From NCBI GenBank assembly GCA_017307355.1, contig JAFKFG010000023.1, forward strand, positions 1-57,602: a DNA stretch of 57,602 nucleotides. The letters are read 5' to 3'. This DNA comes from Alphaproteobacteria bacterium. GTDB taxonomy: Bacteria > Pseudomonadota > Alphaproteobacteria > Micropepsales > Micropepsaceae. Within the stretch, counting starts at the first letter, position 1. Each line of letters begins with the position of its first letter. The notes beneath the pieces were generated by a model. The model was not told the DNA's origin. It did not search any database and was given only the letters and a program-made list of their open reading frames with translations. Shown here one piece after another: positions 23,444 through 32,109 of the stretch. Position numbers and translations under genes: made by a program.

Positions 23444-23965
23444 TTAGCCTTCGTCCTTGGCGATACCCGGATCGATGATCCCGGCGACATCGTCTTCATC
23501 TTCTTCGACTTCCGCAAGAAGGTCGTCATCGCCTTCTTCGTCATCTTCGCCGTCTTCGACTTCGATGTCTTCGATGGCAACGTCTTCGTCGCCTTCGACC
23601 ACGCTCATCCCCGAATCCGCCTCGGCTTCTTCTTCCTCGGCAGCTTCATCTTCGTCTTCGCCCGTGGCGGTGACGTTCAGCGGCGCTTCCTCGACGGCTT
23701 CCCCTTCTTCTTCCTCATTCTCGGAATCGGAATCCTCGTTCTCGTCGTCCGAATCCTCGTCCTCGGATTCCGCCGCGGCAACCACGCCGGCCGCAGGTTC
23801 GGGTTGACGGCCGCGGCGCTGCTTGTAAAGCGCCTCCGGTTCGAACGAGAAGCCGCATTTGGGGCATTCGATCGGACGCTTCGACAGGTCGTAGAAGCGC
23901 GCGCCGCAACTGGGGCATCCACGCTTCGTTCCAAGATCCGCCTTGACCAAGGTGCTCGTTCCCAT
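23444..23965 (-). CDS. TIGR02300/FYDLN acid domain protein
   Basis: 173 residues from the ATG at 23965, chosen because family members begin just before LGTKRGCPSCG; an upstream GTG at 24007 has a somewhat better ribosome-binding site. The N-terminal ~55 residues carry two CxxC pairs (CPSCG and CPKCG, a likely zinc ribbon) flanking the name-giving FYDL motif. The remaining ~110 residues are almost entirely Asp/Glu with Ser and Ala. The family is alphaproteobacterial, of unknown function, and usually lies beside aroA as here (divergent, 71 bases between starts). Confidence 0.88.
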   Translation of the reverse strand: MGTSTLVKADLGTKRGCPSCGARFYDLSKRPIECPKCGFSFEPEALYKQRRGRQPEPAAGVVAAAESEDEDSDDENEDSDSENEEEEGEAVEEAPLNVTATGEDEDEAAEEEEAEADSGMSVVEGDEDVAIEDIEVEDGEDDEEGDDDLLAEVEEDEDDVAGIIDPGIAKDEG

Positions 23966-24036
23966 AAAGAAGAGATAGTCGGAGGGGGCGTTTGCCACTT
24001 CTCGCACCGCCTGTAAAGCGCAATCGAAGCTCCCCG

Positions 24037-25386
24037 ATGCCCCATCTCGCCGTCCCCGATGCCGTCCAGCCGCTCAGCGCCCGCAAGTCGGGCCCGCTCA
24101 AGGGGATAGCGGCGGTTCCGGGGGACAAATCCATCTCCCAGCGGGCCTTGATTCTGGGCGGAATGGCCATGGGCGAAACCCGGATATCCGGCCTGTTAGA
24201 ATCCGAGGACGTCCTGAATACGGCGAATGCCGTCCGGGCGCTGGGGGCCGAAGTGACCCGCGACGGCGAGGGGCTTTGGCGGGTGACGGGCGCGGGCAGC
24301 TGGCGCCAGCCCGATGGCGCCCTGGATTTCGGAAATTCCGGCACCGGATCGCGGCTGATGATGGGCGCGGTGGCGACCACGCCGATCCGCGCCACGTTCA
24401 CCGGCGATGCCAGTCTCCGTTCGCGGCCGATGGCGCGAGTGCTCGATCCCTTGACCCGGTTTGGCACGCGCTATGAGGCGCAGGGGCCCAAGGCCCTGAT
24501 GCCGGTGACGGTGATCGGCGCGGCGAATGCCCCTGCGATTTCCTGCGACGTGACGGTGGCCTCCGCCCAGGTGAAATCGGCGTTGCTGCTGGCGGCGTTG
24601 AAAGCCGAAGGCACGAGCCGGATTTCGCAACATGCGCTGACCCGCGATCACACCGAAAAGATGCTGGCGGCGTTCGGCGCCGAGATTCATGTCGAAGCCT
24701 CGGCGGACGGCGAGACGATTTCCGTGCACGGACCGGCCCCTCTGAAAGCCTGTTCGGTGGAGGTGCCCCGCGATCCGTCTTCGGCCGCTTTTCCGCTGGC
24801 GGCCGCGCTGATCGTGCCGGGATCGGAAATGACCATTCCCGCGATCCTGCTCAATCCCCGCCGCATCGGCCTGATCGAAACCTTGCTGGAGATGGGGGCC
24901 GATATTCGGATTCAGAACCGGCGCAGCAGCGGCGGCGAGGAGATCGGCGATCTTCTGGTGCGGCATTCGCGCCTGAAAGGCGTTGTCGTCCCGGCAGCGC
25001 GGTCGCCCTCCATGATCGACGAATATCCCATTCTGGCGGTGATCGCGGCCTTTGCCCAAGGCGAAACCGTGATGCAGGGGCTGGAGGAGTTGCGCGTGAA
25101 GGAAAGCGACCGGCTGTCGGCGATCGCGCGGGGGCTTGAGGCCAATGGCGTTGCGGTGAGCGAGGCGGCGGACGGCCTGACGGTGACAGGCGCGCCCGCG
25201 GTGCCCGGCGGCGGCACGGTGGTCACCCACATGGATCACCGCATCGCCATGTCCTTTCTGACGCTGGGGATGGCATCGCAGGCGCCGGTGACGGTGGATG
25301 ACATCGCCATGATCGCCACCAGCTTTCCGTCCTACCTGGAGCTGATGCGCGGCCTGGGCGCGGATTTCGTGAGGACCGGCGCATGA
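24037..25386 (+). CDS. aroA: 3-phosphoshikimate 1-carboxyvinyltransferase (EPSP synthase)
   Basis: 449 residues from the ATG at 24037. It transfers enolpyruvyl from PEP to shikimate 3-phosphate in aromatic amino acid synthesis. [15 protein letters not shown] (PEP/S3P site), [33 protein letters not shown] and [11 protein letters not shown] are visible. The pattern is that of class II enzymes such as Agrobacterium CP4, but the loop reads FGNSGTGSR, with Gly where CP4 has Ala (NAAT). The stop overlaps cmk by 4 bases. Confidence 0.95.
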   Translation: MPHLAVPDAVQPLSARKSGPLKGIAAVPGDKSISQRALILGGMAMGETRISGLLESEDVLNTANAVRALGAEVTRDGEGLWRVTGAGSWRQPDGALDFGNSGTGSRLMMGAVATTPIRATFTGDASLRSRPMARVLDPLTRFGTRYEAQGPKALMPVTVIGAANAPAISCDVTVASAQVKSALLLAALKAEGTSRISQHALTRDHTEKMLAAFGAEIHVEASADGETISVHGPAPLKACSVEVPRDPSSAAFPLAAALIVPGSEMTIPAILLNPRRIGLIETLLEMGADIRIQNRRSSGGEEIGDLLVRHSRLKGVVVPAARSPSMIDEYPILAVIAAFAQGETVMQGLEELRVKESDRLSAIARGLEANGVAVSEAADGLTVTGAPAVPGGGTVVTHMDHRIAMSFLTLGMASQAPVTVDDIAMIATSFPSYLELMRGLGADFVRTGA

Positions 25387-26057
25387 GCAAATCCGTCGTC
25401 ATCGCCGTGGACGGGACCGCCGCGTCGGGCAAGGGAACGCTGGCCAAGAAGTTGGCGGCGCATTTCCATTTCGCGCATCTGGACTCCGGTGCCTTGTACC
25501 GGTTGACGGCGCTGGCTGTCCTGGATGCCAAGGGCGATCCCAAAAATCCCGCCGATGCCTTGAAAGGGGCTCAGTCGATCGATCTTTCCCTGGCGGGCGA
25601 TCCGGCGATCCGCACCGATGTGGTGGGGCAGGCGGCATCCCAAGTGGCCGCGATCGGGGCGGTCCGTCAGGCCCTGCTGGATTTCCAGCGCAGCTTTCTC
25701 ACCTCTCCGCCGGGGGGAAGTCCGGGGGCGGTGATGGACGGGCGGGACATCGGGACCGTGATCTGCCCGGAGGCCACCGCCAAACTCTATATCGACGCCC
25801 GGCCCGAACTGCGGGCCCATCGCCGCTGGCTGGAACTCAAGGGCATGGGCATTCAGCGGGACGAGGCCGGGCTTCTGGCGGAACTCAATGCCCGGGACGC
25901 CGCCGACAAATCCCGGCCGATTTCGCCCCTGATCCAGGCCCCGGACGCCGCCTTGCTCGATACCTCCGATTTGGGTATAGACGCGGCGTTCGCGGCAGCC
26001 CTTGCCTTGGTTTCCACCAAGATCGAAGGCGCGCTCAAAGACCGCCACAGGGGCTAA
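25383..26057 (+). CDS. cmk: Cytidylate kinase
   Basis: 224 residues with the P-loop GTAASGKG at 11-18, HLDSGALYR and [15 protein letters not shown]. It phosphorylates CMP and dCMP using ATP. Coupled by ATGA overlap to aroA, and followed after 122 bases by rpsA: the classic aroA-cmk-rpsA order. Length fits the family. Confidence 0.95.
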   Translation: MSKSVVIAVDGTAASGKGTLAKKLAAHFHFAHLDSGALYRLTALAVLDAKGDPKNPADALKGAQSIDLSLAGDPAIRTDVVGQAASQVAAIGAVRQALLDFQRSFLTSPPGGSPGAVMDGRDIGTVICPEATAKLYIDARPELRAHRRWLELKGMGIQRDEAGLLAELNARDAADKSRPISPLIQAPDAALLDTSDLGIDAAFAAALALVSTKIEGALKDRHRG

Positions 26058-26179
26058 GGAGGCCCGGCGGCTTTCGAGCCACCCGCTTACTTCTTCTGCA
26101 AACCTTTCCGCCCATGCACCCGCATGGGAAGTCCAGTGGCGATCCGCCATTCGGCATGACCCTGTTTTGAGGATTTTGA

Positions 26180-27931
26180 ATGGCCCGCGTAGCAACCCAG
26201 ACCAAGACCAACAGCGAAAACTCCATTGCCGCCCCCAGCCGCGACGATTTCGCGGCGATGCTCGAGCAGAGCTTCGTGACCCAGTCACCCCAGGAAGGCG
26301 CTGTCATCAAGGGCAAGATCGTCGCCATCGAGAATGATTTTGCCATGGTCGATGTGGGCCTGAAGACCGAAGGCCGGGTGTCGCTGAAGGAATTCGCCAT
26401 GCCGGGCGTTCCCGCCAACATCCAGGTGGGTGACGAGGTCGAGGTTTATCTCGAGCGCGTCGAGAATGCGCTGGGTGAAGCCGTCCTCAGCCGCGATAAG
26501 GCCCGCCGCGTGGAAAGCTGGATCAAGCTGGAAAAGGCCTTCAACGACCAGTCGCGCGTCACCGGCGTGATTTTCGGCCGGGTCAAGGGCGGCTTCACCG
26601 TCGATCTCGACGGCGCCGTGGCCTTCCTGCCGGGCAGCCAGGTCGATGTGCGCCCCACCCGCGATGTGGGCCCGCTGATGAACCAGCCCCAGCCCTTCCA
26701 GATCCTGAAAATGGACCGCCGCCGGGGCAATATCGTGGTTTCGCGCCGCGCCGTCCTGGAAGAGCGCCGCGCCGAGGAACGTACCTCGCTGGTCGCCTCC
26801 CTGCAGGAAAAGCAGGTGGTCGAAGGCGTGGTCAAAAACATCACAGACTACGGCGCCTTCGTGGATCTGGGCGGCGTGGACGGCCTGTTGCATGTCACCG
26901 ACATCGCCTGGCGCCGCGTCTCGCACCCGACCGAAGTCCTCACCGTGGGCCAGACCGTCACGGTGCAGATCATCAAGATCAACCATGACACCCAGCGCAT
27001 CTCGCTGGGCATGAAGCAGCTCCAGACCGATCCCTGGGAAGGCGTCAGCGTCAAATACCCGGTGGGCGCCAAGTTCACCGGCAAGGTCACCAATGTCACC
27101 GATTACGGCGCCTTCGTGGAGCTGGAGCCGGGCGTGGAAGGCCTGGTCCATGTCAGCGAAATGTCCTGGGTGAAGAAGAACCTCGCCCCCTCCAAGCTGG
27201 TCACCCCCGGCACGGAAGTGGACGTTCAGGTGCTGGAAGTGGATTCCAACAAGCGCCGCATCTCGCTGGGCCTGAAGCAGACCCAGGAAAATCCCTGGTC
27301 CGGCTTCACCAGCCGCCATCCGATCGACAGCGTGATCGAAGGCGAAATCAAGTCGATCACCGAGTTCGGCCTGTTCGTGGGCCTGGACCAGGACATCGAC
27401 GGCATGGTGCACCTGTCCGACCTGTCCTGGACCGAGCCGGGCGAAGAAGCCATCAAGGCCTATGAAAAGGGCCAGGTGGTCAAGGCCAAGGTGCTGGACA
27501 TCGATGTCGAGAAGGAACGGGTTTCGCTGGGCATCAAGCAGCTGGCGGACGACCCGATCGAGAAGGCGGGTGCCGGCGGCGGCGCGCTGCGCAAGAACCA
27601 GGTGGTCACCGCGACCGTCACCGAAGTCAATGACGGCGGCATCGAAGTGTCCCTGGCCGACGGCGTGAAGTCGTTCATCCGCCGGGCCGACCTGGCGCGC
27701 GACCGCAACGACCAGCGTCCGGAACGGTTCGGCAAGGGCGACAAGGTTGACGCCCTGGTCACCAGCATCGACAAGGCCAGCCGCAAGGTTTCGCTCTCCA
27801 TCAAGGCGCGGGAAATCTCCGAAGAGAAGGAAGCCGTGGCGCAGTTCGGCTCCTCGGATTCCGGCGCGTCCTTGGGCGACATCCTGGGCGCGGCGCTCAA
27901 GAAGAAGACCAAGAAGGGTGAGGCGGAATAA
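26180..27931 (+). CDS. rpsA: 30S ribosomal protein S1
   Basis: 583 residues with six S1 (OB-fold) repeats, clearest in repeats 3-5: NITDYGAFVDLGGVDGLLHV, NVTDYGAFVELEPGVEGLVH and SITEFGLFVGLDQDIDGMVH. The first two repeats are more diverged and bind the ribosome in known S1 proteins, while the later ones bind mRNA. Codon use is markedly biased to GC-ending codons, as expected for a highly expressed gene. Three hairpins follow the stop. Confidence 0.97.
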   Translation: MARVATQTKTNSENSIAAPSRDDFAAMLEQSFVTQSPQEGAVIKGKIVAIENDFAMVDVGLKTEGRVSLKEFAMPGVPANIQVGDEVEVYLERVENALGEAVLSRDKARRVESWIKLEKAFNDQSRVTGVIFGRVKGGFTVDLDGAVAFLPGSQVDVRPTRDVGPLMNQPQPFQILKMDRRRGNIVVSRRAVLEERRAEERTSLVASLQEKQVVEGVVKNITDYGAFVDLGGVDGLLHVTDIAWRRVSHPTEVLTVGQTVTVQIIKINHDTQRISLGMKQLQTDPWEGVSVKYPVGAKFTGKVTNVTDYGAFVELEPGVEGLVHVSEMSWVKKNLAPSKLVTPGTEVDVQVLEVDSNKRRISLGLKQTQENPWSGFTSRHPIDSVIEGEIKSITEFGLFVGLDQDIDGMVHLSDLSWTEPGEEAIKAYEKGQVVKAKVLDIDVEKERVSLGIKQLADDPIEKAGAGGGALRKNQVVTATVTEVNDGGIEVSLADGVKSFIRRADLARDRNDQRPERFGKGDKVDALVTSIDKASRKVSLSIKAREISEEKEAVAQFGSSDSGASLGDILGAALKKKTKKGEAE

Positions 27932-27954
27932 CGAAAGGTCCAGTGGACCTTTCG
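27932..27954 (+). terminator. First hairpin after rpsA
   Basis: CGAAAGGTCC (27932-27941) and GGACCTTTCG (27945-27954) form a perfect 10-bp stem with a 3-base loop, directly after the rpsA stop codon. There is no T tract, so it is more likely an mRNA 3'-end stabiliser or processing site than a terminator. Confidence 0.6.
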
Positions 27955-27969
27955 TCTGCCGAACGCCAA

Positions 27970-27989
27970 GCCGGGCCTTATGGCCCGGC
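27970..27989 (+). other. Second hairpin after rpsA
   Basis: GCCGGGCC (27970-27977) pairs with GGCCCGGC (27982-27989) around TTAT. A stable 8-bp GC stem lies between the first hairpin and the true terminator; no T tract follows. Confidence 0.5.
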
Positions 27990-28019
27990 GCGGCAGCTTC
28001 AAACCCGAGTACTGAATCA

Positions 28020-28050
28020 GGGCGCGCGATCTTCGCGCGCCCTTTTTCTT
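28020..28050 (+). terminator. Intrinsic terminator of the rpsA transcript
   Basis: GGGCGCGCGA (28020-28029) and TCGCGCGCCC (28033-28042) form a perfect 10-bp stem with a TCT loop, followed by TTTTTCTTT. A textbook rho-independent terminator ~90 bases after the rpsA stop. Confidence 0.92.
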
Positions 28051-28084
28051 TACCCGATGCTCGCGTTGTGATCTGAAAGGCACA

Positions 28085-28133
28085 GAACAAATTAACCGTT
28101 CATTTGTTCGCACACAGAATCATGCTTGTGTGC
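28085..28133 (+). promoter_or_regulatory. Two abutting inverted repeats ahead of the histone H1-like gene
   Basis: GAACAAAT (28085-28092) with ATTTGTTC (28102-28109) is a perfect 8-bp inverted repeat; immediately adjoining it, GCACACA (28110-28116) pairs with TGTGTGC (28127-28133). The pair ends nine bases before GAGGAG, the ribosome-binding site. They could be an operator plus a 5'-leader hairpin. The first repeat is AT-rich, unlike the surrounding DNA, and could overlap a promoter. Confidence 0.5.
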
Positions 28134-28155
28134 ATTTCCAACCGAGGAGCGTTTT

Positions 28156-28410
28156 ATGGCTGCGAAGAAGAAGAGCGTGCTGGCCCAACGGGCCAATGAA
28201 TTGGAAGACGCGGTGGTCCGCATGTTTACCGGCGAGGCGCCGGCCCCGAAGGCGAAGAAAAAGCGCAAAGCCAAGCGCAAGCCCGCCAAGGCCGCCGCCG
28301 CCAAAGGCGCGGTGAAGAAAGCCAAGAAGGCCGCGAAGAAGCCCGCCAAGAAGGCGAAGAAGGCTGCCAAAAAGGTCGCCCGCAAGGCCAAGCGCAAGGC
28401 GCGCCGCTAA
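28156..28410 (+). CDS. Small Lys/Ala-rich histone H1-like protein
   Basis: 84 residues from the ATG at 28156 behind GAGGAG. The first ~30 residues (MAAKKKSVLAQRANELEDAV) are ordinary and may form a helix; the remaining ~50 are almost only Lys, Ala, Arg and Pro in KKAKKAAKK-type repeats. Such basic tails resemble eukaryotic H1 and bacterial HctB/AlgP-like DNA-binding proteins, suggesting nucleoid or RNA binding. No catalytic motif. It has its own strong terminator and lies directly after rpsA. Confidence 0.75.
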   Translation: MAAKKKSVLAQRANELEDAVVRMFTGEAPAPKAKKKRKAKRKPAKAAAAKGAVKKAKKAAKKPAKKAKKAAKKVARKAKRKARR

Positions 28411-28430
28411 GGCATCGTCCGACAGGACAG

Positions 28431-28462
28431 GGGCGCGTCTCGAAGAGAGACGCGCCCTTTTG
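28431..28462 (+). terminator. Intrinsic terminator after the histone H1-like gene
   Basis: GGGCGCGTCTC (28431-28441) and GAGACGCGCCC (28447-28457) form a perfect 11-bp stem with a 5-base loop, followed by TTTTGCTT. It begins 20 bases after the stop codon. Confidence 0.9.
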
Positions 28463-28510
28463 CTTGTCCGGCGTTACGGGGCGCCTTTCCAGGAAAAGGA
28501 AGTGGACCGT

Positions 28511-29482
28511 TTATTCGTTCATCTGGGCGGGCACCGGTCCGGCCGCTCGCTCAAGCTCGCGGCGCTCGTCGCTCAAAACAGTCCACTGGACCGTTTTGTC
28601 CGCTGCGCGGCCGCGCCTCGCCCAAAACAGATTCAATGCCAGCCCGCTCAACACCAAAAGCCCCGCCAGGATCTTCCAGCTTTCCAAGGGCTCGCCCAGC
28701 ACCAGGGCCGATGCGCCCATCCCGAATACCGGCACCAGCAGGGTGAGCGGCGACACCGTGGCGGCGGGGTAGCGCGCCAACAGCCAGGCCCAGACGCCAT
28801 AGCCGAACATGGTGTTGCCCACGCTCTGCCACAGGATCACGGCCCAGGTGACGGGGGTGGCGTGGCTCAGCCCGGCGGTGATGGCGGGCCAGCCTTCGCG
28901 CAGGAACGAGAGCAGATAAAGCGGCGGCAAGGAAAAGAGGCTGGCCCAAACCACATAGGCGAGGGCGTTCACTTTGCCCGCTTCCTTGGAGCATTGATTG
29001 GCGATCGCCCAGCCTGCCGCGGCCCCCACCACCAGAAGCACGCCGGCGACGGTGGCGCTTCGGCCATTATGGGCCACGATCACGGCCATTCCCCCAATCG
29101 CCAGGGCAAAGGCGGCAAGCTGGAAAGGCTTCAACCGCTCACCCGTGCGCAGCATCGACAGGCCGATGGTGAAGAAGACCTGCATCTGCACCACCAGCGA
29201 GGCCAGGCCCGGAGAAATCAATCCATTCATGGCGATGAACAGAAGCCCGAACTGACCCAGCCCAAGGGCCAGACCATAAATGATGAGATTGGCGAATGGC
29301 ACTTTCGGCCGGGGTAAAAAGAATACCATCGGCAGCAGCACGAAGGTGAAACGCAGCGACGCGAACAGCAGCGGCGGCAGGGCGTTCAGGCCCAGCCGGA
29401 TGACGACGAAATTGGTGCCCCAGACGAACACCACCGCCAATGCCAGCAAAAGATCGCGAAAGGAGAGGGAGGAGCCGCTCAC
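28511..29482 (-). CDS. EamA/DMT-superfamily transporter
   Basis: 323 residues with about ten hydrophobic segments arranged as two EamA repeats (~8-140 and ~155-290). N-terminal LAVVFVWGTNFVVIRLG and PPLLFASLRF match the RhaT/EamA drug/metabolite transporter family, which exports or imports small metabolites such as amino acids. A ~30-residue cytoplasmic tail rich in Arg and Glu follows. The substrate cannot be predicted. No operon partner is evident. Confidence 0.85.
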   Translation of the reverse strand: MSGSSLSFRDLLLALAVVFVWGTNFVVIRLGLNALPPLLFASLRFTFVLLPMVFFLPRPKVPFANLIIYGLALGLGQFGLLFIAMNGLISPGLASLVVQMQVFFTIGLSMLRTGERLKPFQLAAFALAIGGMAVIVAHNGRSATVAGVLLVVGAAAGWAIANQCSKEAGKVNALAYVVWASLFSLPPLYLLSFLREGWPAITAGLSHATPVTWAVILWQSVGNTMFGYGVWAWLLARYPAATVSPLTLLVPVFGMGASALVLGEPLESWKILAGLLVLSGLALNLFWARRGRAADKTVQWTVLSDERRELERAAGPVPAQMNE

Positions 29483-29560
29483 CGGAAATCCCCTAATGGT
29501 ATGCGGCCACTATAAGGGCGCACGCGCTTTTTCAGGTCTGCGCTTTGCGCATGCCGGTTC

Positions 29561-30118
29561 TCAGCTCACATAGGCGATGGCGAAAAGCGCCATGCCGGTC
29601 GCGCCCAGTCCCATCGCGCCCAGCCAGAAAGACTGGCGGCGCGTGATGATGGCCACGGTCGATAGCGCGATCCCGATCTCGATCAGGGTCGCGGCGCCGG
29701 TCAGCCAATGATGGCGGCTTTCGTGGCGGGCGCTCTCAAGCCGCTTGATGTCCCGCTCCTTCTCCGCGTCCCCGGCCTTGGCCCGGGCCTTGGTCTGCAC
29801 GCCCCGTTCCGCGGCGCTGTCATCCTTGAAATGGCTGAGGCCGCTTTCGGCGGCGATGTCGTACATGTGCCGCTTCAGGCTGTCGGCCTGATATTCGTTC
29901 CAGGCATCCGTGGCCTGATCCTGTGCCAGAACGGCCTCCGACGATTCGGCGATGGCCCGCCCGCCCTCGACCGTTTCCAGGCTGCCGGCGGTGGCGGCCA
30001 GCACGGCCAGAACCGCCACGGTGATGGAGACCTTGGAAATAAAGGGGTCCCGCATATGGGCGGCATGCTCGGCATGTTCGGTGTGTTCCTGGGCTTCCAA
30101 TGGGGCGTCGTGACTCAT
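29561..30118 (-). CDS. DUF4337 family membrane protein
   Basis: 185 residues. A His/Glu-rich start (EAQEHTEHAEHAAHMRDP) is followed by one membrane segment (~28-46, VSITVAVLAVLAATAGSLE), a charged soluble region (~50-125) and two closely spaced membrane segments at the end (~135-182). This arrangement, with QATDAWNEYQADSLKRHMYD in the middle, matches DUF4337. Function unknown. No operon partner. Confidence 0.75.
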   Translation of the reverse strand: MSHDAPLEAQEHTEHAEHAAHMRDPFISKVSITVAVLAVLAATAGSLETVEGGRAIAESSEAVLAQDQATDAWNEYQADSLKRHMYDIAAESGLSHFKDDSAAERGVQTKARAKAGDAEKERDIKRLESARHESRHHWLTGAATLIEIGIALSTVAIITRRQSFWLGAMGLGATGMALFAIAYVS

Positions 30119-30173
30119 GGCCGCTCCGGTCGATGCGGGGGCAGCCTAGCGGCCTCCCCGAAGAGCGGCCAGA

Positions 30174-30192
30174 CCGGCGGGCCTCCCGCCGG
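30174..30192. other. GC hairpin between DUF4337 gene and ihfB
   Basis: CCGGCGGG (30174-30181) and CCCGCCGG (30185-30192) form a perfect 8-bp stem with a CCT loop in the divergent intergenic region. No T run on either strand; role unknown. Confidence 0.4.
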
Positions 30193-30251
30193 AACCTGCC
30201 AACAGGCTTAACAAGAAGGCAAAAAATGCCTGAATTTTCAGACGCTTCCCG

Positions 30252-30280
30252 TTGACGCGCCTTGGCCCCTCTGACAATTT
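30252..30280 (+). promoter_or_regulatory. Candidate ihfB promoter
   Basis: TTGACG (30252-30257) is a good -35 box, with a weak CAATTT (30275-30280) 17 bases later as -10. It lies ~50 bases before the ihfB start codon. The -10 match is poor, so this is tentative. Confidence 0.35.
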
Positions 30281-30330
30281 AACGGGGCCGGACGGCGTTA
30301 CACGACCGGTAATGTCCCGTAGGGGCTGGG

Positions 30331-30624
30331 ATGATAAAGTCTGAATTGGTGGCGCGGCTGACCGCGCGATATCCGCATCTCTACCACCGCGACGTGGAGC
30401 GGATCGTCACGACCATGCTCGATAGCATCACCAAAGCGTTGGCCGATGGTCATCGCGTGGAGTTGCGGGGGTTTGGCGCGTTCTCGGTCAAGGTGCGGCC
30501 GTCACGCATGGGTCGCAATCCACGCACCGGCGAACCGGTTTCGGTGGGCGAAAAGCGCGCGCCGTTTTTCCGTACCGGTAAGGAATTGCGCGAGCGCTTG
30601 AATGGCGGTACGCCGAAAGCGTAA
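30331..30624 (+). CDS. ihfB: Integration host factor beta subunit
   Basis: 97 residues of the HU/IHF fold. [14 protein letters not shown] at the start and RNPRTGEPV in the DNA-intercalating arm identify the IHF-beta (HimD) branch rather than HU. With IhfA it bends DNA at specific sites and supports sigma-54 promoters and recombination. In relatives ihfB closely follows rpsA; here three other genes have come between. Confidence 0.92.
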   Translation: MIKSELVARLTARYPHLYHRDVERIVTTMLDSITKALADGHRVELRGFGAFSVKVRPSRMGRNPRTGEPVSVGEKRAPFFRTGKELRERLNGGTPKA

Positions 30625-30660
30625 GGACATCGCGTCCTTATTCCTTCGCGCGCGGCCTTC

Positions 30661-31359
30661 ATGAGTTCCAATCCCGTCTTCGTCGCCATCGACACCACCG
30701 ATCTGGAATATGCGCGCGCCTTGGCCGCGCGGCTGAAGCCGCATGTGGGCGGCATCAAGCTGGGGCTCGAGTTTTTCTCGGCGCATGGCCCGGCGGGCGT
30801 CAGGGCCTTTGCCGAAATCGGCCTGCCGATTTTCCTGGACCTGAAATTCCATGACATTCCCAACACGGTGGCGGGCGCGGTGCGCGCGGCGGCCGGCCTG
30901 GGGGTCGATATTCTCAATGTCCATGCCGCGGGCGGCCCCGCCATGCTGAAAGCGGCAGTGGAGGCGGCGCGCGGCGTGAATCCCGACGTCAAAGTGATCG
31001 CGGTGACCGTGCTCACCAGCCTTGCCGATGCGGACCTCGAAGCGGTCGGCCAGCAGGGACCGGCTGCGGATCAGGTCATGCGGCTGGCCACCCTGACGCG
31101 CGACAATGGCCTTCACGGCGTGGTCTGTTCGGCGCATGAGATTGCCCGGCTGCGCGCCGCGCTGGGCCCGGATTTTCTCCTGGTGGTGCCTGGCATCCGG
31201 CCCAAGGGCGCGGATCTGGGCGACCAGCAGCGGGTGATGGGCCCCAAAGAGGCCCTGGACGCGGGCGCCAGCATCCTGGTGATCGGCCGCCCCATCACCG
31301 CCGCCCCCAATCCGGTGGAAGCGGCCCGCGCCATTGCCGAAAGCCTGGGCTTTTCCTGA
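30661..31359 (+). CDS. pyrF: Orotidine 5'-phosphate decarboxylase
   Basis: 232 residues with the catalytic D-x-K-x-x-D array in FLDLKFHDIPNTV (Asp60, Lys62, Asp65). It makes UMP from OMP, the last pyrimidine step. PGIRPKGADLGDQQRV near the C-terminus is the phosphate-binding segment. It lies 36 bases after ihfB. Confidence 0.95.
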   Translation: MSSNPVFVAIDTTDLEYARALAARLKPHVGGIKLGLEFFSAHGPAGVRAFAEIGLPIFLDLKFHDIPNTVAGAVRAAAGLGVDILNVHAAGGPAMLKAAVEAARGVNPDVKVIAVTVLTSLADADLEAVGQQGPAADQVMRLATLTRDNGLHGVVCSAHEIARLRAALGPDFLLVVPGIRPKGADLGDQQRVMGPKEALDAGASILVIGRPITAAPNPVEAARAIAESLGFS

Positions 31360-31394
31360 GCTCTTTTTAAGGCCGATCGCGTCGCTGCATGAGG

Positions 31395-31414
31395 CCAGGG
31401 CCGCTCTGCCCTGG
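31395..31414 (+). terminator. Possible weak terminator between pyrF and trpF
   Basis: CCAGGGC (31395-31401) and GCCCTGG (31408-31414) form a 7-bp stem followed by GTTGCTTG. The T content after it is low, so partial read-through into trpF is likely if it acts at all. Confidence 0.35.
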
Positions 31415-31458
31415 GTTGCTTGATTTCCGGCGGTCTTTAAGCCCATAAGCCCCCTCCC

Positions 31459-32109
31459 ATGCCGGTCCAGGTCAAAATCTGCGGGATCAATTCGGCCGCC
31501 GCCGCCGATGCGGTGCTGCGTGCCGGCGCGGATTTCGGCGGCCTGGTGTTTTTCGCCAAAAGCCCCCGCAACCTCGACCTGGAGCAGGGTGCGATGCTGG
31601 CGGAGCGGATGCGGGGACGGCTCAAGCTGGCGGCGCTGGTGGTCGATGACAGCGATGCCCAGCTGGCGGCCATCGCCGAACGGGTGAAGCCCGATTTCTT
31701 CCAGCTGCACGGCAAGGAGACGCCGGAACGGACGGCGCGGATCCGGTCCCGGTTCGGCATTCCCGTCATCAAGGCCATCGCGGTTTCGGAGGCGGACGAT
31801 TTGGCGAAAGCCTCCGCCTATGACGATGCGGCGGAGATGATCCTGTTCGATGCGGTGCCCGCCGCCGGCACGTCGCGGCCCGGCGGCCATGGCGCCGCCT
31901 TCGACTGGCGGATATTGAGCGGCCGCAGTTTCGCGCGGCCCTGGTTTCTGGCGGGCGGCCTGAATCCGGAGAATGTCGCCCGGGCCATCGCCGTCAGCGG
32001 CGCGAACATGGTCGATGTCTCCTCCGGCGTGGAAAGCGCGCCGGGTGTCAAAAGCTCAGACCGCATCGCGGCGTTTGTCGTGGCGGCAAAACAGACGGTG
32101 CGCGCGTGA
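31459..32109 (+). CDS. trpF: Phosphoribosylanthranilate isomerase
   Basis: 216 residues. VKICGIN at the start holds the catalytic Cys, and [23 protein letters not shown] is cut here to LFDAVP and GGHGAAFDW, the region with the catalytic Asp and phosphate loop. It catalyses the Amadori rearrangement of PRA in tryptophan synthesis. The stop overlaps trpB by 4 bases (ATGA), starting a run of four such couplings. Confidence 0.93.
   Translation: MPVQVKICGINSAAAADAVLRAGADFGGLVFFAKSPRNLDLEQGAMLAERMRGRLKLAALVVDDSDAQLAAIAERVKPDFFQLHGKETPERTARIRSRFGIPVIKAIAVSEADDLAKASAYDDAAEMILFDAVPAAGTSRPGGHGAAFDWRILSGRSFARPWFLAGGLNPENVARAIAVSGANMVDVSSGVESAPGVKSSDRIAAFVVAAKQTVRA

Noticed and set aside
23444..23807. 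Ser-rich plus-strand frame opposite the FYDLN protein
   Set aside because: Poly-Ser is simply the antisense of Asp/Glu codons in the acidic tail of the real gene.
26285..28090. A ~600-codon minus-strand open frame opposite rpsA
   Set aside because: It is antisense to S1 repeats and spans the terminator region; no homology-like features.
28085..28109. LexA (SOS) box before the histone H1-like gene
   Set aside because: GTTC appears twice but 8 bases apart, whereas the alphaproteobacterial LexA site GTTC-N7-GTTC needs 11.
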